From Brevundimonas sp. (GTDB lineage: Bacteria; Pseudomonadota; Alphaproteobacteria; Caulobacterales; Caulobacteraceae), in the NCBI RefSeq assembly GCF_003248455.1, contig NZ_QFNM01000030.1:1-50550 (forward strand): 50,550 nt of DNA, given 5' to 3'. Position 1 is the first letter of the stretch. Every line of letters begins with the position of its first letter. Made by a program: the position numbers and the translations under genes. The notes beneath the pieces were generated by a model, which worked only from the letters and a program-made list of their open reading frames with translations, was not told the DNA's origin and did no database searches. Shown piece after piece: positions 24,041 through 32,724 of this stretch.

Positions 24041-24664
24041 TCAGGCGGTCTCCGCCGGTTCCTGGCGCATCAGGATGATCCCGGGAACCAGGGCCACGGC
24101 GACGAGAACCACGGTGAAGACCCCGTAGATCGCGGCGCTGTCGATGAACCAGGCCACGCCCACCGCGGCCGCATAGGACAACAGCGCCGTCATCGACATC
24201 CAGCGCGTACGGGTCATGGCCGCCCCGATCAACCAGGCCGAGCCATAGGCGACCAGGACTGTGGTCGGCATCACCGCCATCCACGACCAGTTCCCGGTCT
24301 TCACCGACAGGGCGACCAGGGCCAGCCAGGTGACGAAGATGCCGTAGCCGACGGCCGACCAGGCCGCGCCCACCGCCTGATTGCCCGACGAGCGATGGCC
24401 GGGCTTCGACTGGATGCGGCCGATCAGGACCGTCAGCCCGACGGCGAACACGACGCCGGCCCCGATCCAAAGCCACAGCGACGCCCAGGGACTGAATTGC
24501 GCCAGCCCGCTCTGGATCGCCCACTGCGCCAGGCTGGCCGCGCCGAAGACGACAGCGGCGAGAACCAGAACGGGGCCGGCCAGCAAGGGGGCGTTGCGAC
24601 CCTCGCGGGCCAGGTCGCGCATATAGGCGATATCGTCTTGAAGGGTCTGGGTGTCGCGGGTCAT
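24041..24664 (-). CDS. Multispanning membrane protein paired with the winged-helix regulator
   Basis: A 207-residue integral membrane protein with about six hydrophobic segments after a cytosolic start (TQTLQDDIAYMRDLAREGRNAP, residues about 3-24). Spans lie near 28-50, 60-82, 100-122, 126-148, 155-172 and 177-198. The N-terminal ...DLAREG motif recurs in similar proteins that accompany small HTH_34 regulators; function is unknown. The ATG at 24662-24664 follows AGGAGCG. The 40-57 bases upstream carry the palindrome likely bound by the downstream regulator. Confidence 0.8.
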   Translation of the reverse strand: MTRDTQTLQDDIAYMRDLAREGRNAPLLAGPVLVLAAVVFGAASLAQWAIQSGLAQFSPWASLWLWIGAGVVFAVGLTVLIGRIQSKPGHRSSGNQAVGAAWSAVGYGIFVTWLALVALSVKTGNWSWMAVMPTTVLVAYGSAWLIGAAMTRTRWMSMTALLSYAAAVGVAWFIDSAAIYGVFTVVLVAVALVPGIILMRQEPAETA

Positions 24665-24704
24665 CGTCGGCGCTCCTGAATGAGGACCACAGAGTCGACG
24701 ATAA

Positions 24705-24721
24705 ACTTTATTTTGTAAAGT
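24705..24721 (-). promoter_or_regulatory. Palindromic operator ACTTTA-N5-TAAAGT
   Basis: A perfect 6-bp inverted repeat with a 5-bp spacer, in an AT-rich island 40 bp upstream of the membrane-protein/regulator pair. It is almost certainly within their promoter. Binding by the co-encoded winged-helix protein is inferred from adjacency. Confidence 0.6.
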
Positions 24722-24752
24722 GCTTTTCTTCATGCGGCGCATGCCATGAAAA

Positions 24753-24778
24753 AGGGGCGAAGCCTGCGCTTCGCCCCT
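24753..24778 (-). terminator. Intrinsic terminator after the DUF1328 gene
   Basis: An 11-bp perfect stem (AGGGGCGAAGC / GCTTCGCCCCT) with a 4-base loop (CTGC on the plus strand) is followed on the minus strand by TTTTTC. It lies 25 bp past the stop of the minus-strand DUF1328 gene. Confidence 0.85.
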
Positions 24779-24803
24779 CTTCGCATCGATGCAGTCTCGC
24801 CCG

Positions 24804-24986
24804 TTATAGTCGGGGCGCGCCGCCGCGTCCGCGAAGCCCGCCGGCCACCAGGGCGATGACGAACAGGATGATCGCGACGACCGCGACGAATTTGGCGATC
24901 TCGAACGAGAAGTTCGCGATGCCGCCGAAGCCTAGAACGGCCGCGACCAAGGCCACGACCAGGAAGATAATCGCCCAGCGCATCAT
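24804..24986 (-). CDS. DUF1328 (UPF0391) small membrane protein
   Basis: A 60-residue protein with two hydrophobic helices (about 4-20 and 29-49) and a short Arg/Gly-rich tail. RWAIIFLVVALVAAVLGFGGIA is the family hallmark. DUF1328 proteins (E. coli YtjA-like) have no known biochemistry but are often stress-induced. AGGAGA precedes the ATG at 24984-24986; the next codon is also ATG. It has its own terminator and an upstream sequence matching the general-stress sigma factor consensus (25054-25078), so expression in stress or stationary phase is likely. Confidence 0.93.
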   Translation of the reverse strand: MMRWAIIFLVVALVAAVLGFGGIANFSFEIAKFVAVVAIILFVIALVAGGLRGRGGAPRL

Positions 24987-25053
24987 GGGTTTAGCTCTCC
25001 TGCGTTGTTATGACCTCCGGCGACCCGTGAGCCGTTCGTCGGTACGCCCGATC

Positions 25054-25078
25054 AACGCCGCCGCGCCCTGGCTGTTCC
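25054..25078 (-). promoter_or_regulatory. EcfG-type general stress promoter for the DUF1328 gene
   Basis: Reading the minus strand, GGAAC (25078-25074), 16 bases, then CGTT (25057-25054): an exact match to the alphaproteobacterial sigma-EcfG consensus GGAAC-N16/17-CGTT. It lies about 68 bp upstream of the DUF1328 start. Confidence 0.7.
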
Positions 25079-25092
25079 CTGATCCAGCGCGA

Positions 25093-25503
25093 TCAGCGAC
25101 GGCGGCGGCGCGAATAGCCGCCGCGGTCCATCTTGCGATCGGCGACCATGCTGGCCACGATCGCCGCCAGGGCCGGATTGCGCAGCAGCAGGAAGGCGGC
25201 GCCCAGGCCGCCCACGGCGCCGATGACCGGACGTTCGCGGATGATGTGGACGACCTTGCCCAACAGGCCGGACGGTTCGTCCTCCTCTTCGTCCCCCTCG
25301 TCCGACCCGCCGCGCAGGAAGACGAAGATCACGATCAGGGCGACCAGGGCGAACAGGCCGAAGGTGACGGCGGCGGCCCCCAGCGGCGTCAGCTTGAGGC
25401 TGAGCGCATAGAAGATCGTCAACCCCAGGAAGATGACGGCCAGAAAGGCGCTGGCGGCGACGACGGCCGTCGCGACCAGCTTTTTGACAAGCGCCTTGAA
25501 CAT
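25093..25503 (-). CDS. Phage-holin-like (holin superfamily III/Actinobacterial type) membrane protein
   Basis: A 136-residue membrane protein with two adjacent hydrophobic spans (about 10-33 and 42-63), an acidic loop (GSDEGDEEEDEPSG, about 66-79), a third hydrophobic stretch (about 93-116), and a basic RRRRR tail. This layout is common in proteins annotated as phage holin family/DUF1469-like that accompany DUF883 proteins in alphaproteobacteria; there is no phage context here. Its ATG overlaps the stop of the DUF883 gene by one base (TGATG), so the two are coupled and share the stress-type promoter upstream. Confidence 0.75.
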   Translation of the reverse strand: MFKALVKKLVATAVVAASAFLAVIFLGLTIFYALSLKLTPLGAAAVTFGLFALVALIVIFVFLRGGSDEGDEEEDEPSGLLGKVVHIIRERPVIGAVGGLGAAFLLLRNPALAAIVASMVADRKMDRGGYSRRRRR

Positions 25504-25847
25504 CAGCGGCGACGACCGGCCAGCAGCATGCCCAGGATCACTCCGACGCCCAGCGCCACGGCGGTCGATTGCAACGGACGCTCCTGCACCCGCTCGACCA
25601 CATAGCGTTGCGCCTCGTCCAGGCGCTCGGCGGCGTCGTCGTAATATTCGCGGCCGCGCGTGCGGGCGGTGTCGTAATAGCCGCGCGCCTGTTCGCGCAC
25701 TTCCTCGCTCTTGGCGCGCAGCTTGGCCTCGGCCTCGGCCGCCTTTTCGCGCAGGCGCTGGGTCTCTTCGCGGGCGCCGGTCTTTAGATCCTCCTTGAGG
25801 GTCTTCAGGTCGGCCTTGATGTCTTCTCGGGCCTTGGTGCTGGCCAT
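25503..25847 (-). CDS. DUF883 (ElaB/YqjD-like) protein
   Basis: A 114-residue protein: a long charged coiled-coil helix (about 5-88, rich in Glu/Lys/Arg/Ala), then a C-terminal hydrophobic anchor (STAVALGVGVILGMLLAG) ending in RRR. This is the ElaB/YqjD layout; in E. coli these inner-membrane proteins bind ribosomes in stationary phase. The GYYDTARTRGREYYDDAAERLDEAQRYV stretch is conserved-looking. First gene of the pair, with a GGAAC-N16-CGTT promoter 52 bp upstream, consistent with general stress control. Confidence 0.85.
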   Translation of the reverse strand: MASTKAREDIKADLKTLKEDLKTGAREETQRLREKAAEAEAKLRAKSEEVREQARGYYDTARTRGREYYDDAAERLDEAQRYVVERVQERPLQSTAVALGVGVILGMLLAGRRR

Positions 25848-25898
25848 GATGCGCGCTCCGTTGAAAGCTTGGCGGTAGAATAGAGAACCCCGTATGGC

Positions 25899-25923
25899 AA
25901 CGCCACTCCCGGCGCGAAGTTCC
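25899..25923 (-). promoter_or_regulatory. EcfG-type general stress promoter for the DUF883/holin-like pair
   Basis: On the minus strand GGAAC (25923-25919), 16 bases, CGTT (25902-25899), an exact consensus match, about 52 bp upstream of the DUF883 start. The spacing and spacer length equal those of the site at 25054-25078. Confidence 0.72.
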
Positions 25924-25994
25924 CGCCAGGCGACGATCCTACCGGTCTTCTCCGCCCCCTCGCCAGACCCTGGCCGGCGCATTAGAACACGGCC

Positions 25995-26663
25995 ATGACC
26001 CAATGGCTGTTCCCGCCCCGTCCCGTCCCTTCCCTGCCCGTCGTGGGCCGCGACGCGCGTTTTCCCGTGCGCCGCATCCTGTGCGTCGGCCAGAACTACG
26101 CCGCCCATGCGCGCGAGATGGGGTCCGACCCGGACAAGCAGACGCCTTTCTTCTTCTCCAAGCCCGGCGACGCATTGGTGTCGGACGGCGCGGACCCGGC
26201 CTATCCCCCCGCGACCGACGACCTGCATTACGAGGCCGAACTGGTCGCCGCCATCGGCCCGACGGCGGACGGCGGGATCGGGATCGTCGGCTGGGCGGTC
26301 GGCTGCGACCTGACGCGCCGCGATCTCCAGGCCGAGGCCAAGAAGGCCGGCCGCCCCTGGGACGCCGCCAAGGGGTTCGACCAGTCCGCGCCGTGCGGCC
26401 CCCTGACCTTGGGCGCCCTGCCCGACCCCGCCGGCGCCATCCGGCTGACCGTCAATGGCGAGACCAGACAGGACAGCGTGCTGAACGACATGATCCTGAA
26501 CCCCGACCGCATCGTCGAGGCGGCGGCCGCCCTGTGGTCGCTCCAGCCCGGCGACCTGATCTTCACCGGCACCCCGTCGGGCGTCGGCCCCTTGAAGCCC
26601 GGCGACCGCGTGGTCGTGACCATCGCCGGGCTGGAGACGCTCCGCTTCGAGATCCGCCCGTGA
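25995..26663 (+). CDS. Fumarylacetoacetate hydrolase family protein (fumarylpyruvate hydrolase-like)
   Basis: A 222-residue FAH-fold protein. Recognisable: ILCVGQNYAAHAREMG (28-43), FFFSKPGDAL, the metal-binding HYEAELVAAIG (glutamates near 78 and 80), GWAVGCDLTRRDLQ, KGFDQSAPCGP, and FTGTPSGVGPLKPGD (about 191-205). The short form (about 220 residues) matches fumarylpyruvate/acylpyruvate hydrolases rather than the two-domain FahA of tyrosine breakdown. Coupled by GTGA overlap to a maleylacetoacetate/maleylpyruvate isomerase, which fits ring-cleavage product degradation (gentisate or homogentisate route). No ring-cleaving dioxygenase is in the window. Confidence 0.9.
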   Translation: MTQWLFPPRPVPSLPVVGRDARFPVRRILCVGQNYAAHAREMGSDPDKQTPFFFSKPGDALVSDGADPAYPPATDDLHYEAELVAAIGPTADGGIGIVGWAVGCDLTRRDLQAEAKKAGRPWDAAKGFDQSAPCGPLTLGALPDPAGAIRLTVNGETRQDSVLNDMILNPDRIVEAAAALWSLQPGDLIFTGTPSGVGPLKPGDRVVVTIAGLETLRFEIRP

Positions 26664-27292
26664 TCCTGCACGGCTATTGGCGCTCGGGCGCCAGCTACCG
26701 GGTGCGGATCGCCCTGGCGTTGAAGGGGATCGGCTACGACCTGGCCGCCCACGATCTCAGAACGGGCGAGCAGAAGGCGGCGGACTATCTGGCCCTGAAC
26801 CCCCAGGGCATGGTGCCCGCGCTTCAGACCGGCGACCGCGTCCTGATCCAGAGCCCGGCCATACTGGAATGGCTGGAGGAGACCCATCCGTCTCCGCCGC
26901 TTTTGCCTTCGGGCGCCGACGACCGGGCGGCGGTGCGGGCCATGTGCGCCCTGATCGGCTGCGACATTCATCCGCTGAACAATCTGCGCGTGTTGAAGGC
27001 GCTGCGCGCCGACTTCGCCGCCGACCAGGCCGCGGTGAACGCCTGGGCCGCCGCCTGGATCGCGACGGGCTTCGATGCGCTTCAGGCCCTGGTCGACCGG
27101 CATGGGACGGACTGGTGCTTCGGCGACGCCCCGACCCTCGCCGACTGCTATCTGATCCCGCAGCTCTATTCGGCCCGCCGGTTCGACATGGACCTGTCGC
27201 CCTGGCCGCATCTCCTGGCCGTCGAGGCGCGGGCGCAGGCCCATCCCGCCTTCGAAGCCGCGCACCCGGATCGCCAGCCGGACGCCGATTGA
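26660..27292 (+). CDS. maiA: Maleylacetoacetate (maleylpyruvate) isomerase, zeta-class GST
   Basis: A 210-residue glutathione S-transferase-fold enzyme that isomerises the cis ring-cleavage product to the trans (fumaryl) form. The zeta-class start LHGYWRSGASYRVRIALALKGI (3-24) includes the SSxSxRVRIAL-type glutathione-binding motif, here SGASYRVRIAL. QGMVPAL and SPAILEWLEETHP follow, and the C-terminal helical domain contains IHPLNNLRVLK and FGDAPTLADCYLIPQLY. The GTG start at 26660-26662 overlaps the hydrolase stop (GTGA), indicating translational coupling. A hairpin after the gene may end the operon. Confidence 0.93.
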   Translation: MILHGYWRSGASYRVRIALALKGIGYDLAAHDLRTGEQKAADYLALNPQGMVPALQTGDRVLIQSPAILEWLEETHPSPPLLPSGADDRAAVRAMCALIGCDIHPLNNLRVLKALRADFAADQAAVNAWAAAWIATGFDALQALVDRHGTDWCFGDAPTLADCYLIPQLYSARRFDMDLSPWPHLLAVEARAQAHPAFEAAHPDRQPDAD

Positions 27293-27301
27293 AACCATCT
27301 C

Positions 27302-27321
27302 CCGCCGACGCATATCGGCGG
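27302..27321 (+). terminator. Hairpin after maiA
   Basis: A perfect 7-bp stem (CCGCCGA / TCGGCGG) with a 6-base loop starts 10 bp after the maiA stop. No T-run follows, so termination is probable but not certain. Confidence 0.4.
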
Positions 27322-27337
27322 TGGATAAGTAGGGTTC

Positions 27338-27367
27338 GCTTAAGGTCTCGCTCAGCGTCCCTTAAGC
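27338..27367. promoter_or_regulatory. Inverted repeat GCTTAAGG-N14-CCTTAAGC before the AKR-like gene
   Basis: A perfect 8-bp inverted repeat with centres about two helical turns apart, 21 bp upstream of the next start codon. It could be a dimer operator or a hairpin in the leader. Confidence 0.4.
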
Positions 27368-27388
27368 ATTGCGCGCCACAGTGCGGGG

Positions 27389-28306
27389 GTGTCGTATTCC
27401 CCCGCCACACCTTCGGCGTCCTCGCCCACCCATCGCCTGGCCCTGGCCGTGGTGACGGCGCCCGAACGCGCGCCCGGCGCCTTCATGAGCGCCCCGTCCG
27501 GCGCGCGCGAGGACGCCATGCGGTTCCTGCTTCAGACCGGGGCCGACGCGGGCGTCAAGCTGATCGCCACCCGGCCGGAGGGCGATGGCGAACGTCTGCT
27601 GGGCCAGGCCTGGCCCTTCCCCTCGCCCTTCCAGGTCACGGTCCGCACCGTCGCCCTGAGCGAGGGCCTGGACCGGGTCGAGGCGCGCGCCCGCCGCTCC
27701 CTGGAACGGATGGGCCTGCCGCGCGGCGACGTCCTTCTGATCTCCAGCGCCGCCGACCTGGCGGGCGCCGAGGGCCGCGCCCTGTGGGACCGCGCCCGCA
27801 GCCTGAAGGATCGCGGCCTGTTCCGCCGCATCGGCTTCTGCGCCACGCTGGAGGACGGCCCGGCCCTGCTGGCCCGCCGGCTGGAGGCGGACGTGATCCA
27901 GATTCCCTGCAGCCTGCTGGATCAGCGCGCGGCCCAGGAGGGCGTGCTGGAGGCCGTCGCCGACGCCGGCGCGGCGGTGCATCTGTCCTCCGTCTTCGCC
28001 GACGGCCTGTTGTTCGCGGGCGGCGAGGATCTGCCGCCCGAACTGGCCAGCCACGCCCAGGCCCTGTCGCGCACCCGCCGCCGCCTGGCCGAACAACGCT
28101 GCGACCCCATGCAGGCGGCCCTGGCCTACGCCCTGTCGCTGAAGGGGGTGGACAAGGTGGTGGCCAGCGTCGCCTCGGCCGCCGAACTGCGCGCCATCCT
28201 GGCCGCCGCCCACGCCCCCTGCCCCGATCTGGACTGGTCGGCCCTGGCCCTGGAGGCGCCCGCCGCCTTCACCGTCGCCCGTTTGCGCATCTCCAGCGCC
28301 GCCTGA
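27389..28306 (+). CDS. Aldo/keto reductase-like protein lacking the catalytic tetrad
   Basis: A 305-residue protein with the aldo/keto reductase TIM-barrel outline: GERLLGQAW after strand 2, RARRSLERMGLPRGDVLLI (strand 4 region), LKDRGLFRRIGFCATLEDGPALL, DVIQIPCSLLDQR, and a late ALAYALSLKGVDKVVASVASAAELRAIL. However, the usual catalytic residues are not seen: the DTA..Y segment is replaced by IATRPEG, the TK strand by VTVRTV, and the active-site His by Ser in VLLISS. It is probably a non-catalytic or re-purposed AKR fold. The start is a GTG at 27389-27391; no better ATG precedes the fold. It is 75 bp upstream of mutS on the same strand. Confidence 0.75.
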   Translation: MSYSPATPSASSPTHRLALAVVTAPERAPGAFMSAPSGAREDAMRFLLQTGADAGVKLIATRPEGDGERLLGQAWPFPSPFQVTVRTVALSEGLDRVEARARRSLERMGLPRGDVLLISSAADLAGAEGRALWDRARSLKDRGLFRRIGFCATLEDGPALLARRLEADVIQIPCSLLDQRAAQEGVLEAVADAGAAVHLSSVFADGLLFAGGEDLPPELASHAQALSRTRRRLAEQRCDPMQAALAYALSLKGVDKVVASVASAAELRAILAAAHAPCPDLDWSALALEAPAAFTVARLRISSAA

Positions 28307-28381
28307 CCCGGCCGACAAGCCTGTGCAAGGTCCGTCGTTCGCCCTTGAGGCGCGCGGCGCGATCCTTCACCCTGTCGGGGC

Positions 28382-31063
28382 ATGAACGCCCCGGTCTCTC
28401 ACCCCCCTGAAATCGCCGCCTCGCTGGAAGGCGCGACGCCCTTCATGGCGCAGTATCTGACGGCCAAGGCGGGCCAGCCGGACGCCATACTATTCTTCCG
28501 CATGGGCGATTTCTACGAGCTGTTCTTCAAGGACGCCGAGGTCGCGGCCGCCGCGCTCGGCATCACCCTGACCAAGCGCGGCAAGCATCAGGGCGATGAC
28601 ATTCCGATGGCCGGGGTGCCGGTCCATGCGATGGAGGGCTATCTGGCCCGGCTGATCCGCCTGGGTCACAAGGTGGCCATCTGCGAACAGCTGGAAGACC
28701 CCGCCGAGGCCAAGAAGCGCGGCGGCAAGGCCGTGGTCCATCGCGGCGTGGTGCGCGTCGTCACGCCCGGCACCCTGACCGAGGATTCGCTGCTGGACGC
28801 GCGCGGCGCCAACCGTCTGGCGGCCGTGGCGGTGCGCAAGGGACGGGCGGCCGTCGCCGTGGTCGAACTGTCGTCCGGCGCGGTCGACAGCGTGGCCTGC
28901 GCGGTCGAGGACATGGGCGCGGCCCTGGCCGCCTTCCGCCCCTCCGAGGTCCTGGTCACGGACCGCATCTATTCGGACGCGACGACGCGCGACGCCTTGG
29001 ACGGGTCGGGCGGGGTGGTCCAGGCCCTGGCCTCGGCCATCGCCGAACCCCAGGCCGCGCGAACGCGGGTCGAACGGCTGTACGGGGTGGCGGCCCTGGA
29101 CGGCTTCGGCGCCTTCGAGGAGGCCGAGGTCTCGGCCCTGGGCCTGATCGCCGCCTATCTGGAAACGACCCAGGCCGGCAAGGTTCCGGCCCTGGCCCCG
29201 CCGCGCCGCCTGGGCGAAAGCGGCTTTCTGGCCATCGACCCGGCGACCCGCGCCAGTCTCGAGATCGACCGCACCCAGAGGGGCGAGCGCGAAGGCAGTC
29301 TGTTGGCCTGCATCGACCGCACCGTCACCTCGGGCGGGGCGCGCGCCCTGGCCGAACGGATCGCCCGGCCCTTGCGCGACCCCTTGGCGATCAACGAACA
29401 GCTGGACGCCGTCGAATGGCTGCTGGAGCGCCGCGACCTGCGCCGCAATCTGCGCGAGGGCTTGAAAGCCTCCTCCGACATCGCACGCGCGGTGGGGCGC
29501 CTGGCCCTGGGCCGCGGCGGACCGCGCGACCTGGCCGCCGTGCGGATCGGCCTGTCGGCGGCCGAACGTCTGTCGGGCCTGTTCATCGGCCAGGTCGATC
29601 CCCTGACCGGCCAGCCGCGCCGCATCGCCGTGGCGTTGGATCGTCTCGGCCTGTCGCCGGACCTGTCGCGCCTGATGGCCGACCTGATCGACGGTCTGGT
29701 GGACGAGCCGTCGCATCTGGCGCGCGACGGCGGCTTCGTCCGCCCCGACTATCGCGCCGAACTGGACGCCGCCCGCACCCTGCGCGACGACAGCCGCCGC
29801 GTGGTCGCCGATCTGGAAGCCCGCGCCGTGGCCGAATCCGGCGTGCCGTTCAAGGTCAAACACAACGCCGTCCTGGGCTACTTCCTTGAGACCTCGGCCA
29901 AGGCCGCCGAGGGATTGCTCCGCGCCGGCCCCGACAGCCCCTTCATCCACCGCCAGACGCTGGCCAGCCAGGTCCGTTTCACCACCGTCGAACTGTCCGA
30001 GCTCGACGCCCGGATCAGTCAGGCCGGCCACCGCGCCCTGGCCATCGAGACCGAAACCTTCGAGACCTGGCGGCGCGAGGTCGCACGCCTGGCCCAGCCG
30101 CTGCAGGCCATGGCCGAGGCCCTAGCCGAACTGGACGCCCACGCCGCCCTGGCCGAGTGGGCGCAGGAAACCGGCGCCGTCCGCCCGGTCGTGGACGACA
30201 CCCTGGCCTTTTGCGTCGAGGCTGGCCGCCATCCGGTGGTCGAGGCGGCGGTCAAGGCGGCGGGCGATCCCTACACCCCCAACGACGCCCGGCTGGATGG
30301 ATCGGGCCGGGATGGCGCGCGCCTGGCCATCGTCACCGGCCCGAACATGGCCGGTAAATCGACCTTCCTGCGCCAGAACGCCCTTCTGGTCATCCTGGCC
30401 CAGGCCGGGGCCTTCGTGCCCGCCCGTTCGATGCGGCTGGGCGTGGTGGACCGGCTGTTCAGCCGCGTCGGCGCCGGCGACGATCTGGCGCGCGGTCGCT
30501 CCACCTTCATGATGGAGATGGTCGAGACGGCCGCCATCCTGACCCAGGCCACGCCCCGCAGTTTCGTGGTGCTGGACGAGATCGGGCGCGGCACGGCGAC
30601 CTACGACGGCCTGGCCATCGCCTGGGCGACCGCCGAGGCCCTGCACGAGACCAACCGCGCCCGAACCCTGTTCGCCACCCACTATCACGAACTGGCCCAG
30701 TTGGAGACGCGGCTGGACCATGTCTGCAACCTGTCGATGGTCGCCAAGGAATGGAACGGCGACCTGGTCTTCCTGCACGAGGCGGCGCCCGGCGCCGCCG
30801 ACCGCTCCTATGGCGTGCAGGTCGCCAAGCTGGCCGGCGTGCCCGGCGCCGTCGTCGCCCGCGCCCGCTCGGTGCTGGAGCGGCTGGAGGGCGAAAAGGC
30901 CGCCGCCGCCCGTCTGGACGACCTGCCCCTCTTTGCGGTCGCCGAGCCGGAACCGATGCGTGGGCCCTCCCCCGTGGAACTGGCCCTGCGTGACGTCGAC
31001 CCCGACGAACTCACCCCGCGAGAGGCGCTGGAGGCGCTTTATCGGCTGAAGGGTCTGGCCTGA
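28382..31063 (+). CDS. mutS: DNA mismatch repair protein MutS
   Basis: An 893-residue MutS. The mismatch-recognition motif is F44-Y45-E46 in RMGDFYELFF (wedge Phe and Glu). The clamp/lever region lies around 270-560. The ATPase starts TGPNMAGKSTFLRQNA with Walker A GPNMAGKST at 653-661, followed by the signature RGRSTFMMEM, Walker B VVLDEIGRGTATYDG, and the switch FATHYHELAQLE. A helix-turn-helix dimerisation region and a C-terminal DPDELTPREALEALYRLKGL tail (beta-clamp/tetramer region) complete it. Length is slightly above E. coli (853), normal for alphaproteobacteria. MutL is not in the window. A hairpin follows the stop. Confidence 0.98.
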   Translation: MNAPVSHPPEIAASLEGATPFMAQYLTAKAGQPDAILFFRMGDFYELFFKDAEVAAAALGITLTKRGKHQGDDIPMAGVPVHAMEGYLARLIRLGHKVAICEQLEDPAEAKKRGGKAVVHRGVVRVVTPGTLTEDSLLDARGANRLAAVAVRKGRAAVAVVELSSGAVDSVACAVEDMGAALAAFRPSEVLVTDRIYSDATTRDALDGSGGVVQALASAIAEPQAARTRVERLYGVAALDGFGAFEEAEVSALGLIAAYLETTQAGKVPALAPPRRLGESGFLAIDPATRASLEIDRTQRGEREGSLLACIDRTVTSGGARALAERIARPLRDPLAINEQLDAVEWLLERRDLRRNLREGLKASSDIARAVGRLALGRGGPRDLAAVRIGLSAAERLSGLFIGQVDPLTGQPRRIAVALDRLGLSPDLSRLMADLIDGLVDEPSHLARDGGFVRPDYRAELDAARTLRDDSRRVVADLEARAVAESGVPFKVKHNAVLGYFLETSAKAAEGLLRAGPDSPFIHRQTLASQVRFTTVELSELDARISQAGHRALAIETETFETWRREVARLAQPLQAMAEALAELDAHAALAEWAQETGAVRPVVDDTLAFCVEAGRHPVVEAAVKAAGDPYTPNDARLDGSGRDGARLAIVTGPNMAGKSTFLRQNALLVILAQAGAFVPARSMRLGVVDRLFSRVGAGDDLARGRSTFMMEMVETAAILTQATPRSFVVLDEIGRGTATYDGLAIAWATAEALHETNRARTLFATHYHELAQLETRLDHVCNLSMVAKEWNGDLVFLHEAAPGAADRSYGVQVAKLAGVPGAVVARARSVLERLEGEKAAAARLDDLPLFAVAEPEPMRGPSPVELALRDVDPDELTPREALEALYRLKGLA

Positions 31064-31070
31064 TGTGAAG

Positions 31071-31098
31071 AAGGCCCGGACGGCGCCGTCCGGGCCTT
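31071..31098. terminator. 28-bp perfect palindrome between mutS and lpdA
   Basis: Perfect self-complementary AAGGCCCGGACGGC/GCCGTCCGGGCCTT, 7 bp after the mutS stop and 25 bp before the convergent lpdA stop. It is placed to terminate both transcripts; flanking T content is modest. Confidence 0.7.
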
Positions 31099-31123
31099 GC
31101 TTAGAGTGTCGATGCGTGTCGGA

Positions 31124-32545
<1,422 letters not shown>

Positions 32546-32671
32546 GGTATCCTCTGGTCTTCTGGCGCGCGGGGAAAGGCGGGCGGACACTAGCGTTGGC
32601 CCCGCGTGGGTCAACCGCTGGACGCCAATATGGGGCCGGCTTCGACCAATTGCAGAGGGGCCGGCGACGAA

Positions 32672-32701
32672 AAGGGGCCGAGCGTCGCCGCCCGGCCCCT
32701 T
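32672..32701 (-). terminator. Intrinsic terminator after the TonB-dependent receptor
   Basis: A near-perfect 13-bp stem (AAGGGGCCGAGCG / CGCCCGGCCCCTT, one mismatch) with a 4-base loop; on the minus strand it ends CCCCTTTTCG. It begins 24 bp past the receptor stop. Confidence 0.75.
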
Positions 32702-32724
32702 CGTTTCCGATCCGACCGTTGGAT

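Noticed and set aside
25093..25503. Prophage remnant suggested by the holin-like protein
   Set aside because: No endolysin, integrase or other phage gene is nearby; the gene is coupled to a DUF883 stress-type gene.
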